Counted from the stretch's first letter, positions 1-7,811 are shown. The stretch: DNA of 36,803 bases from Methylophaga sp. (GCA_002733505.1 NVVW01000005.1:38174-74976); one strand, 5' to 3'. Program-made: numbers and translations. Notes: generated from the letters alone by a model not told the origin.

Positions 1-174
1 GATATAGAAAAAAATAAGACAAATAAAAGCTCTGGTGGTCATAAAAGCCGAATAAATAAAGAGTTACGCCCTCTCAAAAATAAAATTGACATGGAATTTA
101 TCGATCTTGCTGCAAAATACAATGGTGTTTTGCATGAAAATGAAATTAGAGAAGCCTTAAAACCCTCAAAGTAA
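1..174 (+). CDS. C-terminal part of an unknown protein (5' end outside window)
   Basis: An open frame runs from the first base to a TAA at 172-174 and encodes 57 residues ending in NEIREALKPSK. It is rich in Lys, Asn and Glu and looks like a charged, soluble tail. No signal peptide, membrane segment or recognised motif is visible in this fragment. It converges with the leftward antitoxin-like gene that starts at 463. I cannot name it. Because the start is off the window, even its reading as a real gene rests only on the open frame and plausible codon use. Confidence 0.45.
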   Translation, partial: DIEKNKTNKSSGGHKSRINKELRPLKNKIDMEFIDLAAKYNGVLHENEIREALKPSK

Positions 175-241
175 AGCTCTGTAGATTATATTTATACCCG
201 TGAAATTTATTTTCTGAACTATTCAGATTCCCAGAGTGGGA

Positions 242-463
242 CTACGTTCTTTCATGTAGCTGGTCTCGATTAAACTTCCAGCCTTTGGAGTTTCCTTGCC
301 CTGCTAGTGCTTTAAACTCATCTAAGTCATTGTTTATAGTGTGTTTACGAATAAACCGTTCGAGATCTTCACAAATTACTTGGTTTAGGCTTTTACCCAT
401 TGAAGCGGCTACTTTACGGGCTTCAATCACTGTTTTTTCATTAACTGAAAGTGTAATATTCAT
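242..463 (-). CDS. VapB-like ribbon-helix-helix antitoxin, apparently orphan
   Basis: This small protein (73 aa from the ATG at 463) begins MNITLSVNEKTVIEARKVAA, the short beta strand and helix typical of ribbon-helix-helix antitoxins of the VapB/DUF6364 kind. It continues GKSLNQVICEDLERF and ends with a GWKFNRDQLHER tail, which I recall from antitoxins paired with PIN-domain toxins. The ATG at 463 is preceded by AGGAA at suitable spacing; a start at 484 would add seven residues but lies inside a palindrome (476-493) that looks like the operator. In the family, the antitoxin binds its own promoter and neutralises a toxin encoded just downstream. Here no toxin frame follows in the remaining 240 bases, so it is either solitary or works with a distant partner. 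Confidence 0.7.
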   Translation of the reverse strand: MNITLSVNEKTVIEARKVAASMGKSLNQVICEDLERFIRKHTINNDLDEFKALAGQGNSKGWKFNRDQLHERT

Positions 464-475
464 TAGCACAGTTCC

Positions 476-493
476 TGTGTACACATAATGTGT
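476..493. promoter_or_regulatory. Palindromic candidate operator of the antitoxin-like gene
   Basis: Two overlapping palindromes lie directly upstream of the antitoxin start: TGTGTACACA (476-485) and ACACATAATGTGT (481-493). Ribbon-helix-helix antitoxins usually bind such repeated short palindromes to repress their own promoter. The position, 13 to 30 bases before the ATG, fits autoregulation. Binding itself is inferred. Confidence 0.45.
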
Positions 494-598
494 GCTAGCA
501 ATATCAGTTTACTTGATTTTATTCAAAGCAATACTGGGGATAAATTAAAATTTTGCAATGGTTGGAAAGGCTGTAAAAGAGATACTACTTAAATAGAG

Positions 599-784
599 AA
601 AGTGCCCCACAATGCCGTTGCGAACGGTGTCCTCGAACCATCTTTTGGTTCAAGTGGGAGCATCTTGGCAACTCTGGGCTTCTCATTCATAATGAGCTTG
701 CACGCCTGCAACCAATCAACCCCCGTGCATAAATGCTTATCGGGTCAAGAAACTAATGTCACTCTCGAACACCGCAGGGACTTA
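599..784 (-). ncRNA. ssrS: 6S RNA (RNA polymerase-sigma70 regulator)
   Basis: Read leftward, the region begins near 784 with TCCCTGCGGTGTTCG (780-766), the conserved 5' strand of 6S RNA. It ends near 600 with CGGCATTGTGGGGCAC, which pairs back to it with a few G-U pairs. Between them is the conserved 3'-side hairpin TTGAACCAAAAGATGGTTCGAGG-like segment (654-631), equivalent to the TTGAACC hairpin of E. coli 6S RNA. Length is about 185 nt, as usual. It lies immediately downstream of zapA on the same strand, the standard gammaproteobacterial location. 6S RNA mimics an open promoter and sequesters sigma70 holoenzyme in stationary phase. The exact ends are estimates. The usual next gene, fau/ygfA (5-formyl-THF cyclo-ligase), is absent here. 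Confidence 0.88.
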
Positions 785-853
785 GCTTTAATAATACGCT
801 TAATTTTAGTTTTAGCTAGTTTTATTTATTATGTTTTGTGAGGTTTTTCTATT

Positions 854-1159
854 TTAAAGATCTAATTGGCTAACTTCATCTAAAAATGCATTTACCTTAT
901 TTTTCATCTGCATTATTTTATTGTCTAGATCATCACTACCATCGTTCTGCTTATTTTGTAGCTTAATCAAATCATTTGCTATATTAAGCGCCGCCATTAC
1001 CGCAATTCGGTCTAATCCGACAACTTTGCCTGTGGCTCGAATGTCTTCCATATTGTCACTCAACATTTTTGCTGATGCAATTAATGCGGGTTTCTCATCT
1101 TCAGGACAAGCAATCTGATAATCTTTTCCTGAGATTGATACGGATACAGGTGTACTCAT
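854..1159 (-). CDS. zapA: Cell division protein ZapA
   Basis: The 101-aa product begins MSTPVSVSISGKDYQIACPE and shows the ZapA layout: a short beta-rich head, then helices containing KMLSDNMEDIRATGKVVGLDRIAVMAALNIAND-like sequence, and a C-terminal coiled coil. ZapA binds FtsZ in the cytoplasm and bundles protofilaments at the Z ring. Its ATG overlaps the stop of the upstream coiled-coil gene in an ATGA arrangement (1156-1159), so translation of the two is probably coupled. 6S RNA follows on the same strand, and the divergent ygfB-pepP-ubiH cluster lies beyond, as in other gammaproteobacteria. Identification is firm by length, sequence and context. Confidence 0.93.
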   Translation of the reverse strand: MSTPVSVSISGKDYQIACPEDEKPALIASAKMLSDNMEDIRATGKVVGLDRIAVMAALNIANDLIKLQNKQNDGSDDLDNKIMQMKNKVNAFLDEVSQLDL

Positions 1160-1365
1160 AGCTCAGCATCCAATTCTTTTAAACGTTCCATCATTTTTTC
1201 AATTTTGCTGCGAGCAAAGTCTGTTTTTTCGGTTAGCTGCGCACGTTCTGATAGCCATGCTACTTTCTGAGATTTTAATAACATATTTTCTTCACGTGTA
1301 CGGCGACTTACGTGTAGTAGGTCATCTACTTGCTGCTCTAGCTGTTGAAGCATGTCTTTTTCCAT
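1156..1365 (-). CDS. TIGR02449-family (ZapB-like) coiled-coil protein
   Basis: A 69-residue protein (from the ATG at 1365; an alternative start at 1371 adds MI) that is almost wholly a heptad-patterned coiled coil: LEQQVDDLLHVSRRTREEN continuing to ERLKELDAEL. It matches the small TIGR02449 family that accompanies zapA in many gammaproteobacteria lacking a canonical zapB at this place. A role with ZapA at the division ring is inferred from the translational overlap with zapA and from resemblance to ZapB; no enzymatic residues exist to test. It is cytoplasmic, with no signal or membrane segment. Confidence 0.8.
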   Translation of the reverse strand: MEKDMLQQLEQQVDDLLHVSRRTREENMLLKSQKVAWLSERAQLTEKTDFARSKIEKMMERLKELDAEL

Positions 1366-1382
1366 TATCATTAGTCTTAACT

Positions 1383-1439
1383 AAACCAAAATTAAAGATA
1401 ACTATAGTCTTGCTTTTGGTTTGTGGTCAACAACTGACC
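1383..1439. promoter_or_regulatory. Divergent promoter region with two inverted repeats
   Basis: The 100-base gap between the leftward zapA unit and the rightward ygfB unit holds a perfect 9-base inverted repeat, AAACCAAAA (1383-1391) and TTTTGGTTT (1414-1422). A second repeat follows, GGTCA-acaac-TGACC (1425-1439). Either could be an operator. No regulator can be named from the sequence. Confidence 0.3.
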
Positions 1440-1471
1440 TCACAATTTTTTTAAAATTAGAGTGTATCTAT

Positions 1472-2023
1472 ATGTCTGAATTATATTTTCCTTCACTTTC
1501 TGCCGATAATGCGACAGGCGAAGGCCCCATTAACACATCCGAATTACAAGGCGCATTATGCGGCCTGTTATGCCTTAATTCGCAGGCAAGCCGCGCAACT
1601 TGGTACAAAAGCCTTTATGAAGATGTATACCCCGATGAAGATGAAATTCTAGATTTAACCCATTTATTTGATCAAACAGTGCAAGCACTTAATAGCCTTG
1701 ATTTTGATTTACAACTTGAGTTGCCAGATGACGACGCACCGATAGCTTCGCGCATTTTAGCGATGGCTAATTGGTGCCAAGGTCTGCTTTTTGGTCTCGC
1801 TGCATCTGGATTAACAGATGACACTGAGCTCTCGACTGATTGCAAGGAATACATTGCTGATGTCATTAATATCAGCCAAATAAACAGTGACGATCTCGAT
1901 GCTGGCGATAGCAATGACATGGATTTTGAAGAGCTAGTTGAGTATTTACGTATGGGCTTGTTTTTGATTTATAGTGAACTGCAACCTGCCGATGATAATG
2001 CACAACAAACAACTGAGCACTAA
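1472..2023 (+). CDS. UPF0149 (YgfB/YecA) family protein
   Basis: The 183-aa product from the ATG at 1472 starts MSELYFPSLS and carries the family's N-terminal ELQGALCGLLC segment, then ANWCQGLLFGLAASG and a C-terminal EYLRMGLFLIYSEL helix. UPF0149 proteins are cytoplasmic helical proteins. YgfB of Pseudomonas modulates transcription, but a general function is not established. There is no SEC-C metal-binding tail as in YecA. An upstream in-frame ATG at 1421 would lie inside the promoter repeats and is not preferred. It opens a tight rightward operon with pepP (12-base gap), ubiH and ubiI, the same order as E. coli ygfB-pepP-ubiH-ubiI. Confidence 0.85.
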   Translation: MSELYFPSLSADNATGEGPINTSELQGALCGLLCLNSQASRATWYKSLYEDVYPDEDEILDLTHLFDQTVQALNSLDFDLQLELPDDDAPIASRILAMANWCQGLLFGLAASGLTDDTELSTDCKEYIADVINISQINSDDLDAGDSNDMDFEELVEYLRMGLFLIYSELQPADDNAQQTTEH

Positions 2024-2035
2024 AATATTATATCT

Positions 2036-3346
2036 ATGACAAAAAAAGATTTTCAACGCCGCCGCCAAGATTTAATGGCTATTATGGGTTCGGACACAAT
2101 TGCCGTACTCCCCAATGCACCTATTGCCAATCGTAACCGTGACGTAGATTACAATTATCGTGGTGATAGCAACTTTCATTATCTAAGTGGTTTTGATGAG
2201 CCTGAATCGGTTATTGTTATTGTGCCGGGGCGGCCGCATGGCGAATATTTATTGTTTTGTCGTGAAAAAGATTTAGAAAAAGAAATTTGGGATGGTTATC
2301 GTGCAGGTCAAGAAGGCGCTATTGATCTCTATGGCGCAGATGATTCTTATCCGATTACCGATCTTGACGATATTTTACCGGGCTTATTAGAAGGTAAAGA
2401 AAAAGCATTTTATACTATGGGTAAAATAGCCAGTTTTGACCAACGCATGGTGGGGTGGCTCAAGCATTTGCGCAATGCCTCACGGCAGGGAAAGCAATCA
2501 CCTACCGAGATAATTGAGTTAGATCATACACTCAATGAATTGCGCTTATATAAAAGTAAAAGTGAAATAAAAGCAATGCGTTACGCTGCCGATGTGTCAG
2601 CGCAAGCGCATATTCGCGCCATGCAGTTCACCCAGCCGGGACAGTGGGAATACCAAGTCGAAGCTGAAATCATTCATGAATTTATGAAAAATGATTGTCG
2701 TTCACCGGCCTATCCTTCTATTGTTGGTGGCGGTGAGAACGGCTGTATTCTGCATTATATTGAAAACAATCATCGCCTAAAAAATAATGATTTATTATTG
2801 ATTGATGCGGGCGCTGAATATGATTATTATGCGGCGGATATTACCCGCACCTTCCCTGTTAATGGCACATTCAGCCCTTCCCAGAAAGCACTCTATAATA
2901 TTGTATTAGATGCGCAAAAAGCAGCGATTGCTGAAGTCAAACCCGGCAACCATTGGAATCAACCTCACGAAGCAGCAGTAGCTGTACTCACTGAAGGTTT
3001 GCTTGAACTAGGCTTGCTAAAAGGCAAATTAAGTAAGTTAATTAAAAAAGAAAAATACCGTGAGTTTTATATGCACCGAACGGGCCATTGGCTGGGTATG
3101 GACGTGCATGATGTCGGTGATTATAAAGTGGGTGGTGAGTGGCGTGAGCTTGAAGCAGGGATGGTGCTGACAGTTGAACCGGGGTTGTATATTCGTGATC
3201 CTGAACATATTGATAAAAAATGGCATTTTACCGGTATTCGAATTGAAGATGACGTGTTGGTGACTAAAATAGGGCATGATGTACTGTCAAAAGCGGCACC
3301 CAAAGAAGTAGCTGAAATTGAGGCGCTGATGGCTGAGACACCATAA
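2036..3346 (+). CDS. pepP: Xaa-Pro aminopeptidase (aminopeptidase P)
   Basis: A 436-aa M24-family metallopeptidase that removes N-terminal residues preceding proline in the cytoplasm. The N-terminal creatinase-like domain (about 1-170, with NRDVDYNYRGDSNFHYLSGF) is followed by the pita-bread catalytic domain. The five expected dinuclear-metal ligands are visible: D257 and D268 (IDAGAEYDYYAADITRTFP), H351 (HRTGHWLGMDVHDVG), E381 (TVEPGLYI) and E404 (GIRIEDDVLV). Length matches E. coli PepP (441 aa). It is the second gene of the ygfB-pepP-ubiH-ubiI operon, and its stop is directly followed by the ubiH ATG. No strong Shine-Dalgarno is seen before its own start. Confidence 0.95.
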   Translation: MTKKDFQRRRQDLMAIMGSDTIAVLPNAPIANRNRDVDYNYRGDSNFHYLSGFDEPESVIVIVPGRPHGEYLLFCREKDLEKEIWDGYRAGQEGAIDLYGADDSYPITDLDDILPGLLEGKEKAFYTMGKIASFDQRMVGWLKHLRNASRQGKQSPTEIIELDHTLNELRLYKSKSEIKAMRYAADVSAQAHIRAMQFTQPGQWEYQVEAEIIHEFMKNDCRSPAYPSIVGGGENGCILHYIENNHRLKNNDLLLIDAGAEYDYYAADITRTFPVNGTFSPSQKALYNIVLDAQKAAIAEVKPGNHWNQPHEAAVAVLTEGLLELGLLKGKLSKLIKKEKYREFYMHRTGHWLGMDVHDVGDYKVGGEWRELEAGMVLTVEPGLYIRDPEHIDKKWHFTGIRIEDDVLVTKIGHDVLSKAAPKEVAEIEALMAETP

Positions 3347-4552
3347 ATGATCAAGGCTGATTTTGATCTTATTATTGTCGGCGGCGGCATGGTCGGAGCC
3401 AGCCTTGCCTGTGCCTTAGCAAACACGCCTCTCAAAATTGCAATAATTGAAGCCTTCGAGCCGCAGTCAAAGCAGCAGCCCAGCTATGATGATCGTGGTA
3501 TCGCCCTAGCCTACGGCTCACAACGTATTTTTGAATCACTAGGCTTATGGCCTCAACTTGCAAGCCATTGCACCGCAATTACCGATATTCATGTTTCCGA
3601 TCGTGGTCATTTTGGTGCCACCCGTCTTTCAGCTAAAAATAAAAATGTAGCTGCATTAGGCCAAGTAATTACCGCACGCTTGATGGGGGAAATGCTAAAT
3701 AAAGCCATCGAGCAACACGATAAACTTGAGTTAATTTGCCCCGAAAAAGTAACAAAGCTAAATCAAGAAGACGATTTTGTTGAACTTATTTTAAATGATA
3801 ATCGTCGTCTATCTGCTAAATTAATTGTTGCTGCTGATGGCGCACAGTCCACTATTCGCCAACTTCTTGACCTAGCAGCATTGGAACATGACTACGAGCA
3901 AACAGCCATCACAGCTAATATTACACCTGAAAGACCGCATCAAGGTCGTGCATTTGAGCGTTTTACTGATACAGGCCCTATTGCACTGCTGCCCATGTCA
4001 GACAATCGCTGTAGCCTAGTATGGACCGTTAAAACAAGTGATGAAACAGATATCCTTCAATTATCCGATGATGACTTTCTCAGCCAGCTACAAGAACGAT
4101 TTGGTTATCGTCTAGGCAAATTGATTAAAGTGGGTCAACGTACTAGTTATCCCTTAAAGCTGGTGCAAACTGACCAGCCTATTCAAGCGCGCATTGTATT
4201 CATTGGCAATGCGGCTCACAGCTTGCACCCTACCGCCGGGCAAGGATTTAACTTAGGTTTGCGTGATGTTGCTGCTTTAGCAGATGTATTGGCCGACTGT
4301 AGTGGTGATTGTGGCGATGCTCGTCTGTTACATGATTACCAGCAATGGCGACAACAAGATCAAGATAATGTTATTAACAATACCCATACTTTAGTTAAAC
4401 TATTTAGTCACGATAATCCCATTTTAGGTCACCTCCGTGGTATCGGATTAACCTTAGTTGATGCCCTGCCAATAGCTAAACATTGGCTAGCTCAAAAAAG
4501 TATGGGGCTAGATAGAAAACAACCCCGGCTCAGTCGCGGCTTAAAGCTATGA
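3347..4552 (+). CDS. ubiH: 2-octaprenyl-6-methoxyphenol hydroxylase (ubiquinone biosynthesis)
   Basis: A 401-aa flavoprotein monooxygenase of the UbiH/COQ6 family. The FAD-binding Rossmann motif is at the N-terminus (DLIIVGGGMVGASLACALA). The DRGIALAYGSQRIFESLGLW segment is typical of UbiH, and the second FAD motif is GNAAHSLHPTAGQGFNLGLRD-like. UbiH proteins characteristically have GNAA where relatives have GDAA, which separates it from the next gene. It hydroxylates C1 of the ubiquinone ring precursor, probably within the soluble Ubi metabolon. It abuts pepP and overlaps ubiI by 4 bases, so the three are surely cotranscribed. Confidence 0.92.
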   Translation: MIKADFDLIIVGGGMVGASLACALANTPLKIAIIEAFEPQSKQQPSYDDRGIALAYGSQRIFESLGLWPQLASHCTAITDIHVSDRGHFGATRLSAKNKNVAALGQVITARLMGEMLNKAIEQHDKLELICPEKVTKLNQEDDFVELILNDNRRLSAKLIVAADGAQSTIRQLLDLAALEHDYEQTAITANITPERPHQGRAFERFTDTGPIALLPMSDNRCSLVWTVKTSDETDILQLSDDDFLSQLQERFGYRLGKLIKVGQRTSYPLKLVQTDQPIQARIVFIGNAAHSLHPTAGQGFNLGLRDVAALADVLADCSGDCGDARLLHDYQQWRQQDQDNVINNTHTLVKLFSHDNPILGHLRGIGLTLVDALPIAKHWLAQKSMGLDRKQPRLSRGLKL

Positions 4553-5754
4553 CACAGCATTACGATGTGCTTATCGTTGGTGGCGGCATGGTGGGCGCAA
4601 CGCTTGCCGTAGCCTTAGCTGAACAGTCATCATTAAACATTGCTATTGTTGAAGCATTCGAATCCAAACCAATAACTGAATCTGATAAGCCTGATTTACG
4701 TGTTAGTGCGATTACGCGTGCAAGTGAAGCCCTATTTAAAAACTTAGCCATTTGGCAACATCTTATTCCAAGCCGAATCAGCCAATTTACCGATATGGAG
4801 GTCTGGGAAACACAAGCCAGCACCTTACATTTTGATAGCGCTGATATTGGCGAACCGTTACTCGGTTATATTATTGAAAACAGACATATTCAACAAGCCT
4901 GCCTTGTTCGTTGCAAACAACTCAGTAATATTAGCCTGCTATGCCCCGCAAAGCCGATATCGCTCTCTGAACAAACATTGACACTTGAAGAGGGTAGCGT
5001 TTTAACCGCCGATTTGATTGTAGGCGCTGATGGCGCTCGCTCTTTATTGCGAGAATGGGCTGATATTGATACTCATGGTTGGGATTACCAACAAACAGCC
5101 GTGGTATGTACCGTAACAACACAGCTATCGCATAAGCACACTGCATGGCAACGATTCCTTGCTGAAGGCCCTTTAGCCTTCTTACCTTTGGCTGATCCAC
5201 ACCAATGTTCAATTGTGTGGTCCAATTCAACGCAACAAGCTGAATTACTCTGCGACCTTAATAACGAGCGATTTAACACCGCTCTTTCCAATGCCTTTGG
5301 CAATAAACTAGGATCTTTAATAAAGATCAGTGAACGAGCAAGCTTTCCGCTTACACTGCGTCATGCTGATCATTATGTTGAAACAGGTTTTGCATTAGTG
5401 GGCGATGCGGCGCACACCATTCATCCTCTTGCCGGACAAGGGGTTAATATTGGTTTGCTTGATGCTGCCACATTAGCAGAAGTAGTGATTGACGCACATA
5501 AGAAAGGCCGTAAAATCGGCAGTTTGCACACGTTAAACAAGTATCAACGCCGCAGGAAAGGCGATAATCTCACTATACAAATGACCATGGATGCATTCAA
5601 ACGTGCATTTGGCAGTGACTTAGCACCGATACGCTGGGCAAGACAGTTTGGCTTGAAAACTGTAAATAGTAATGCGCTATTACGAAAGCTGTTTATGCGG
5701 CAAGCCTCCGGTCATCGTTTTGCCAACCCAAAGCTTACAAAAAATAAAACTTAA
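4549..5754 (+). CDS. ubiI: UbiI/VisC-family FAD-dependent ubiquinone hydroxylase
   Basis: This 401-aa paralogue of the preceding gene has the N-terminal FAD motif YDVLIVGGGMVGATLAVALA, the LRVSAITRASEALFKNLAIW segment and the GDAAHTIHPLAGQGVNIGLLD FAD/substrate motif. In E. coli the gene at this position is UbiI (VisC), the C5 hydroxylase. UbiF- or UbiL-type regiospecificity cannot be excluded from sequence alone. Its ATG overlaps the ubiH stop (ATGA, 4549-4552). The operon ends here, followed by a terminator hairpin at 5769-5802. Confidence 0.85.
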   Translation: MTQHYDVLIVGGGMVGATLAVALAEQSSLNIAIVEAFESKPITESDKPDLRVSAITRASEALFKNLAIWQHLIPSRISQFTDMEVWETQASTLHFDSADIGEPLLGYIIENRHIQQACLVRCKQLSNISLLCPAKPISLSEQTLTLEEGSVLTADLIVGADGARSLLREWADIDTHGWDYQQTAVVCTVTTQLSHKHTAWQRFLAEGPLAFLPLADPHQCSIVWSNSTQQAELLCDLNNERFNTALSNAFGNKLGSLIKISERASFPLTLRHADHYVETGFALVGDAAHTIHPLAGQGVNIGLLDAATLAEVVIDAHKKGRKIGSLHTLNKYQRRRKGDNLTIQMTMDAFKRAFGSDLAPIRWARQFGLKTVNSNALLRKLFMRQASGHRFANPKLTKNKT

Positions 5755-5768
5755 TTTATTACAGGCAA

Positions 5769-5802
5769 AAAAAGCAGCCTTTCGACTGCTTTCTATTTTT
5801 TA
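5769..5802. terminator. Bidirectional Rho-independent terminator
   Basis: The hairpin AAAGCAG-cctttcga-CTGCTTT (5771-5792) is preceded by an A-run and followed by a T-rich tract (CTATTTTTT). It lies between the convergent ubiI and PEP-CTERM genes, so it can serve both strands. Confidence 0.75.
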
Positions 5803-5815
5803 AGATTATTTTAAT

Positions 5816-6607
5816 TTAAGCGGTTGTTGTTGTGCGTCTACGAAGCCCCATAAAACCAATTAGTGCAGGAGCAAATAACCAAAGCGCCGCAGGAACAGGA
5901 ACAGCCGCTAGGTCAGCATGAACCAAAGCCTCATCATTTACACACGCCATTGTTAAATATGTGCTAATAATAGCGCCTGAGCCAGATAACAAACCTAGAT
6001 CACTTAAATTAAACTCACCTTCAAGTACATTATCATCACCGCCATTCGCAGTCCAAACACCTTGGAAGCTAGTCAGTACCGTTCCGCCTAGCATTCTGTA
6101 GGTCTCAGTAATATGGTCTGTTCCATGAGCGCTACCGTAAATATCTGCACCTACCCATGTGCCGCCACTCAAAAGTTGAAAATCAGCAATGCCAGTAGTA
6201 TCGTTTACACCTACTAAATGAATAGCAAACTCAAAACCCGCTGAACTTGTTGTTGGGTTAGCTGAAGTAGAATTAGTAACACTAATCGCAAAATCGCTTA
6301 GAAAAATTGGCGATCCGCCACCACTTCCTGCTTGAAGACCGCTTAAAATACTGCCGCCTACTGCACCAAACTGAAATTTACCACCTGCAACGTTAGTGCC
6401 TAGGAAGTTAATATCATAAACATCACCACCACTTGCATCATTAAGCTCTTGTGTTCCGCCATGTGTATTCCATTTAGCCGAACCTTCAACACCATTTGTA
6501 TTCCATTGGTATTCAGAAGCGGTAATAGAACCATCAACTGTGGCAGCAAATGTGCTTAGTGACATTAAGCCTAAAAAAGAAGCGGTTAATATATTAAGTG
6601 TTTTCAT
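5816..6607 (-). CDS. PEP-CTERM sorting-domain exported protein
   Basis: The 263-aa product has an N-terminal signal peptide (MKTLNILTASFLGLMSLSTFAA). Its Gly/Ser/Thr/Asn-rich body has only one Cys. At the extreme C-terminus is the tripartite sorting signal: the VPVPAALWLF motif, a hydrophobic stretch and a basic RRR end. PEP-CTERM proteins are exported, held in the membrane and cleaved by an exosortase (EpsH/XrtA family); many belong to exopolysaccharide or floc matrices. The body matches no domain I recognise. No exosortase gene is in this window. The ATG at 6607 is preceded by AAGG at good spacing, and a perfect TATAAT box lies about 50 bases upstream. Confidence 0.85.
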   Translation of the reverse strand: MKTLNILTASFLGLMSLSTFAATVDGSITASEYQWNTNGVEGSAKWNTHGGTQELNDASGGDVYDINFLGTNVAGGKFQFGAVGGSILSGLQAGSGGGSPIFLSDFAISVTNSTSANPTTSSAGFEFAIHLVGVNDTTGIADFQLLSGGTWVGADIYGSAHGTDHITETYRMLGGTVLTSFQGVWTANGGDDNVLEGEFNLSDLGLLSGSGAIISTYLTMACVNDEALVHADLAAVPVPAALWLFAPALIGFMGLRRRTTTTA

Positions 6608-6655
6608 TAGTCATACCTTATTTCAAAAATAGTTGTTTCTTCCAATATTGGGAAC

Positions 6656-6699
6656 ATTATAAATAACGGGGATTAGCATTCATATTGTACCTTGGTACA
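6656..6699 (-). promoter_or_regulatory. Promoter of the PEP-CTERM gene with upstream palindrome
   Basis: On the leftward strand a perfect TATAAT lies at 6661-6656, but no recognisable -35 hexamer lies 16-18 bases upstream. Instead the palindrome TGTACC-TT-GGTACA (6686-6699) is centred roughly 43 bases before the expected transcription start. This is the spacing of an activator that replaces a weak -35. The regulator is unknown. Confidence 0.45.
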
Positions 6700-6854
6700 G
6701 TCTTTGTGAATTAGCCCACAAAAAAGAGTCTGGCAATAAATTAAAACGTCGCAAAGTCAGGCTAATAAAGAGCCAAGCTATAATTGTAAGAAAAATATCA
6801 TTTTTTAAGGAATATTACTATTTTTGGTATTTTCAGTAATTTAATACGTATCAC

Positions 6855-7043
6855 TTACTGTGTTTGCTGCTCAATTCGTTTTTGCTGTTGTAGTGCCGCA
6901 TCATTAAGCATTTGTTCTATATCTTTTGCTTTATCAATCATCTCTGTTTGTTCTTTCCAGACATGCTCTTCAACTTTATTTTGTTCATCTGAGCAACCAA
7001 CTACAAGCATTATGGGCAAAATTAGAACTATTAGCTTAATCAT
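6855..7043 (-). CDS. Small putative lipoprotein
   Basis: A 62-residue protein with a short hydrophobic N-terminus and a lipobox ending VVGC (Cys17), followed by a highly charged helical region rich in Glu, Lys and Gln (EEHVWKEQTEMIDKAKDIEQ to the end). It is likely lipidated and anchored in the inner or outer membrane with a coiled-coil tail in the periplasm. No family is recognised. It lies 56 bases downstream of the larger lipoprotein gene at 7100-7810 on the same strand, so the two may be cotranscribed. The small size leaves some doubt, but the lipobox and the upstream GAGGTAATAA-like ribosome site support it. Confidence 0.7.
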   Translation of the reverse strand: MIKLIVLILPIMLVVGCSDEQNKVEEHVWKEQTEMIDKAKDIEQMLNDAALQQQKRIEQQTQ

Positions 7044-7099
7044 TTATTACCTCTGCTTATTTCCTTATTTTCTTTAAGATTAAAAATGTTACTCATACC

Positions 7100-7810
7100 C
7101 TAAATAGGTAAAAACATCATCGAAGCAGCTCTTACCATTACTGTTTTGATTAATCGACCATTTTTGCGGGCAATTATTTCGGCTAAATTATCTTGTGTTG
7201 CAATCATTTCGCCAAAAATCCGCTGATAACTTAGATTGCGATATTCATCAGTTAAACTATCACTTAGTAGCAATAATTTACCGTTTATATCGCGCTTTTC
7301 TGCCAACATCCATGCGGCAATTTCAATATTTCTGGCACTGTTATATAACTTTTGTTGGTCAATGCTGGTGAAATAGAAAAATTCGGTATGATTGTCATAC
7401 GATGCCATCATCATTTTTCGCATACCAAAAATAAAGGGCAGCACTCTATCTGATCCTTGATACGTTTCATCTAAAGCAATGCGAATAATATCGGTCGCAT
7501 CCAGATGTTGCCAATGTGGAAAATAGTGATGGTGGTGATGCGAGAAAAACAAATCTACACTGGTTTTGATATCGCGTTTATTTTTATCATGACGACCAGC
7601 AGGGTTTCGTTTATACAATTTAAACATCAATGACTTTAAATCTTGCATCACCGCCCGTTGATGCAGTTCTATAACTTCATGAATATCACTTTTTGCGAGC
7701 CGGGAGATACCCGCATTATCTGGATCTGAAGCGACAACCTTTTGCCCTGTCCCCGTACAGGCAGTAAGATTTAAACACAATATAAAGATAACAAGCTTAT
7801 ACAGTTTCAT
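7100..7810 (-). CDS. Putative lipoprotein of unknown function (236 aa)
   Basis: The N-terminus MKLYKLVIFILCLNLTAC is a lipoprotein signal with Cys18. The mature part is predicted largely helical. It contains a natural run of five histidines (SHHHHHYFPHW, about residues 89-98), a RMMMAS-like methionine-rich stretch, and a region DNHTEFFYFTSIDQQKLYNSA. I do not recognise a family. The start codon lies one base from the end of the palindromic element at 7812-8077, so its ribosome-binding region is made of element sequence (GGGTATAG just before ATG). This is unusual and suggests that expression changed when the element arrived. The small lipoprotein at 6855 follows downstream. Confidence 0.75.
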   Translation of the reverse strand: MKLYKLVIFILCLNLTACTGTGQKVVASDPDNAGISRLAKSDIHEVIELHQRAVMQDLKSLMFKLYKRNPAGRHDKNKRDIKTSVDLFFSHHHHHYFPHWQHLDATDIIRIALDETYQGSDRVLPFIFGMRKMMMASYDNHTEFFYFTSIDQQKLYNSARNIEIAAWMLAEKRDINGKLLLLSDSLTDEYRNLSYQRIFGEMIATQDNLAEIIARKNGRLIKTVMVRAASMMFLPI

Positions 7811-7811
7811 C

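Noticed and set aside
602..841. Open frame of 79 codons on the plus strand
   Set aside because: It lies antisense over the 6S RNA, and its composition follows the RNA's conserved segments; no ribosome site.
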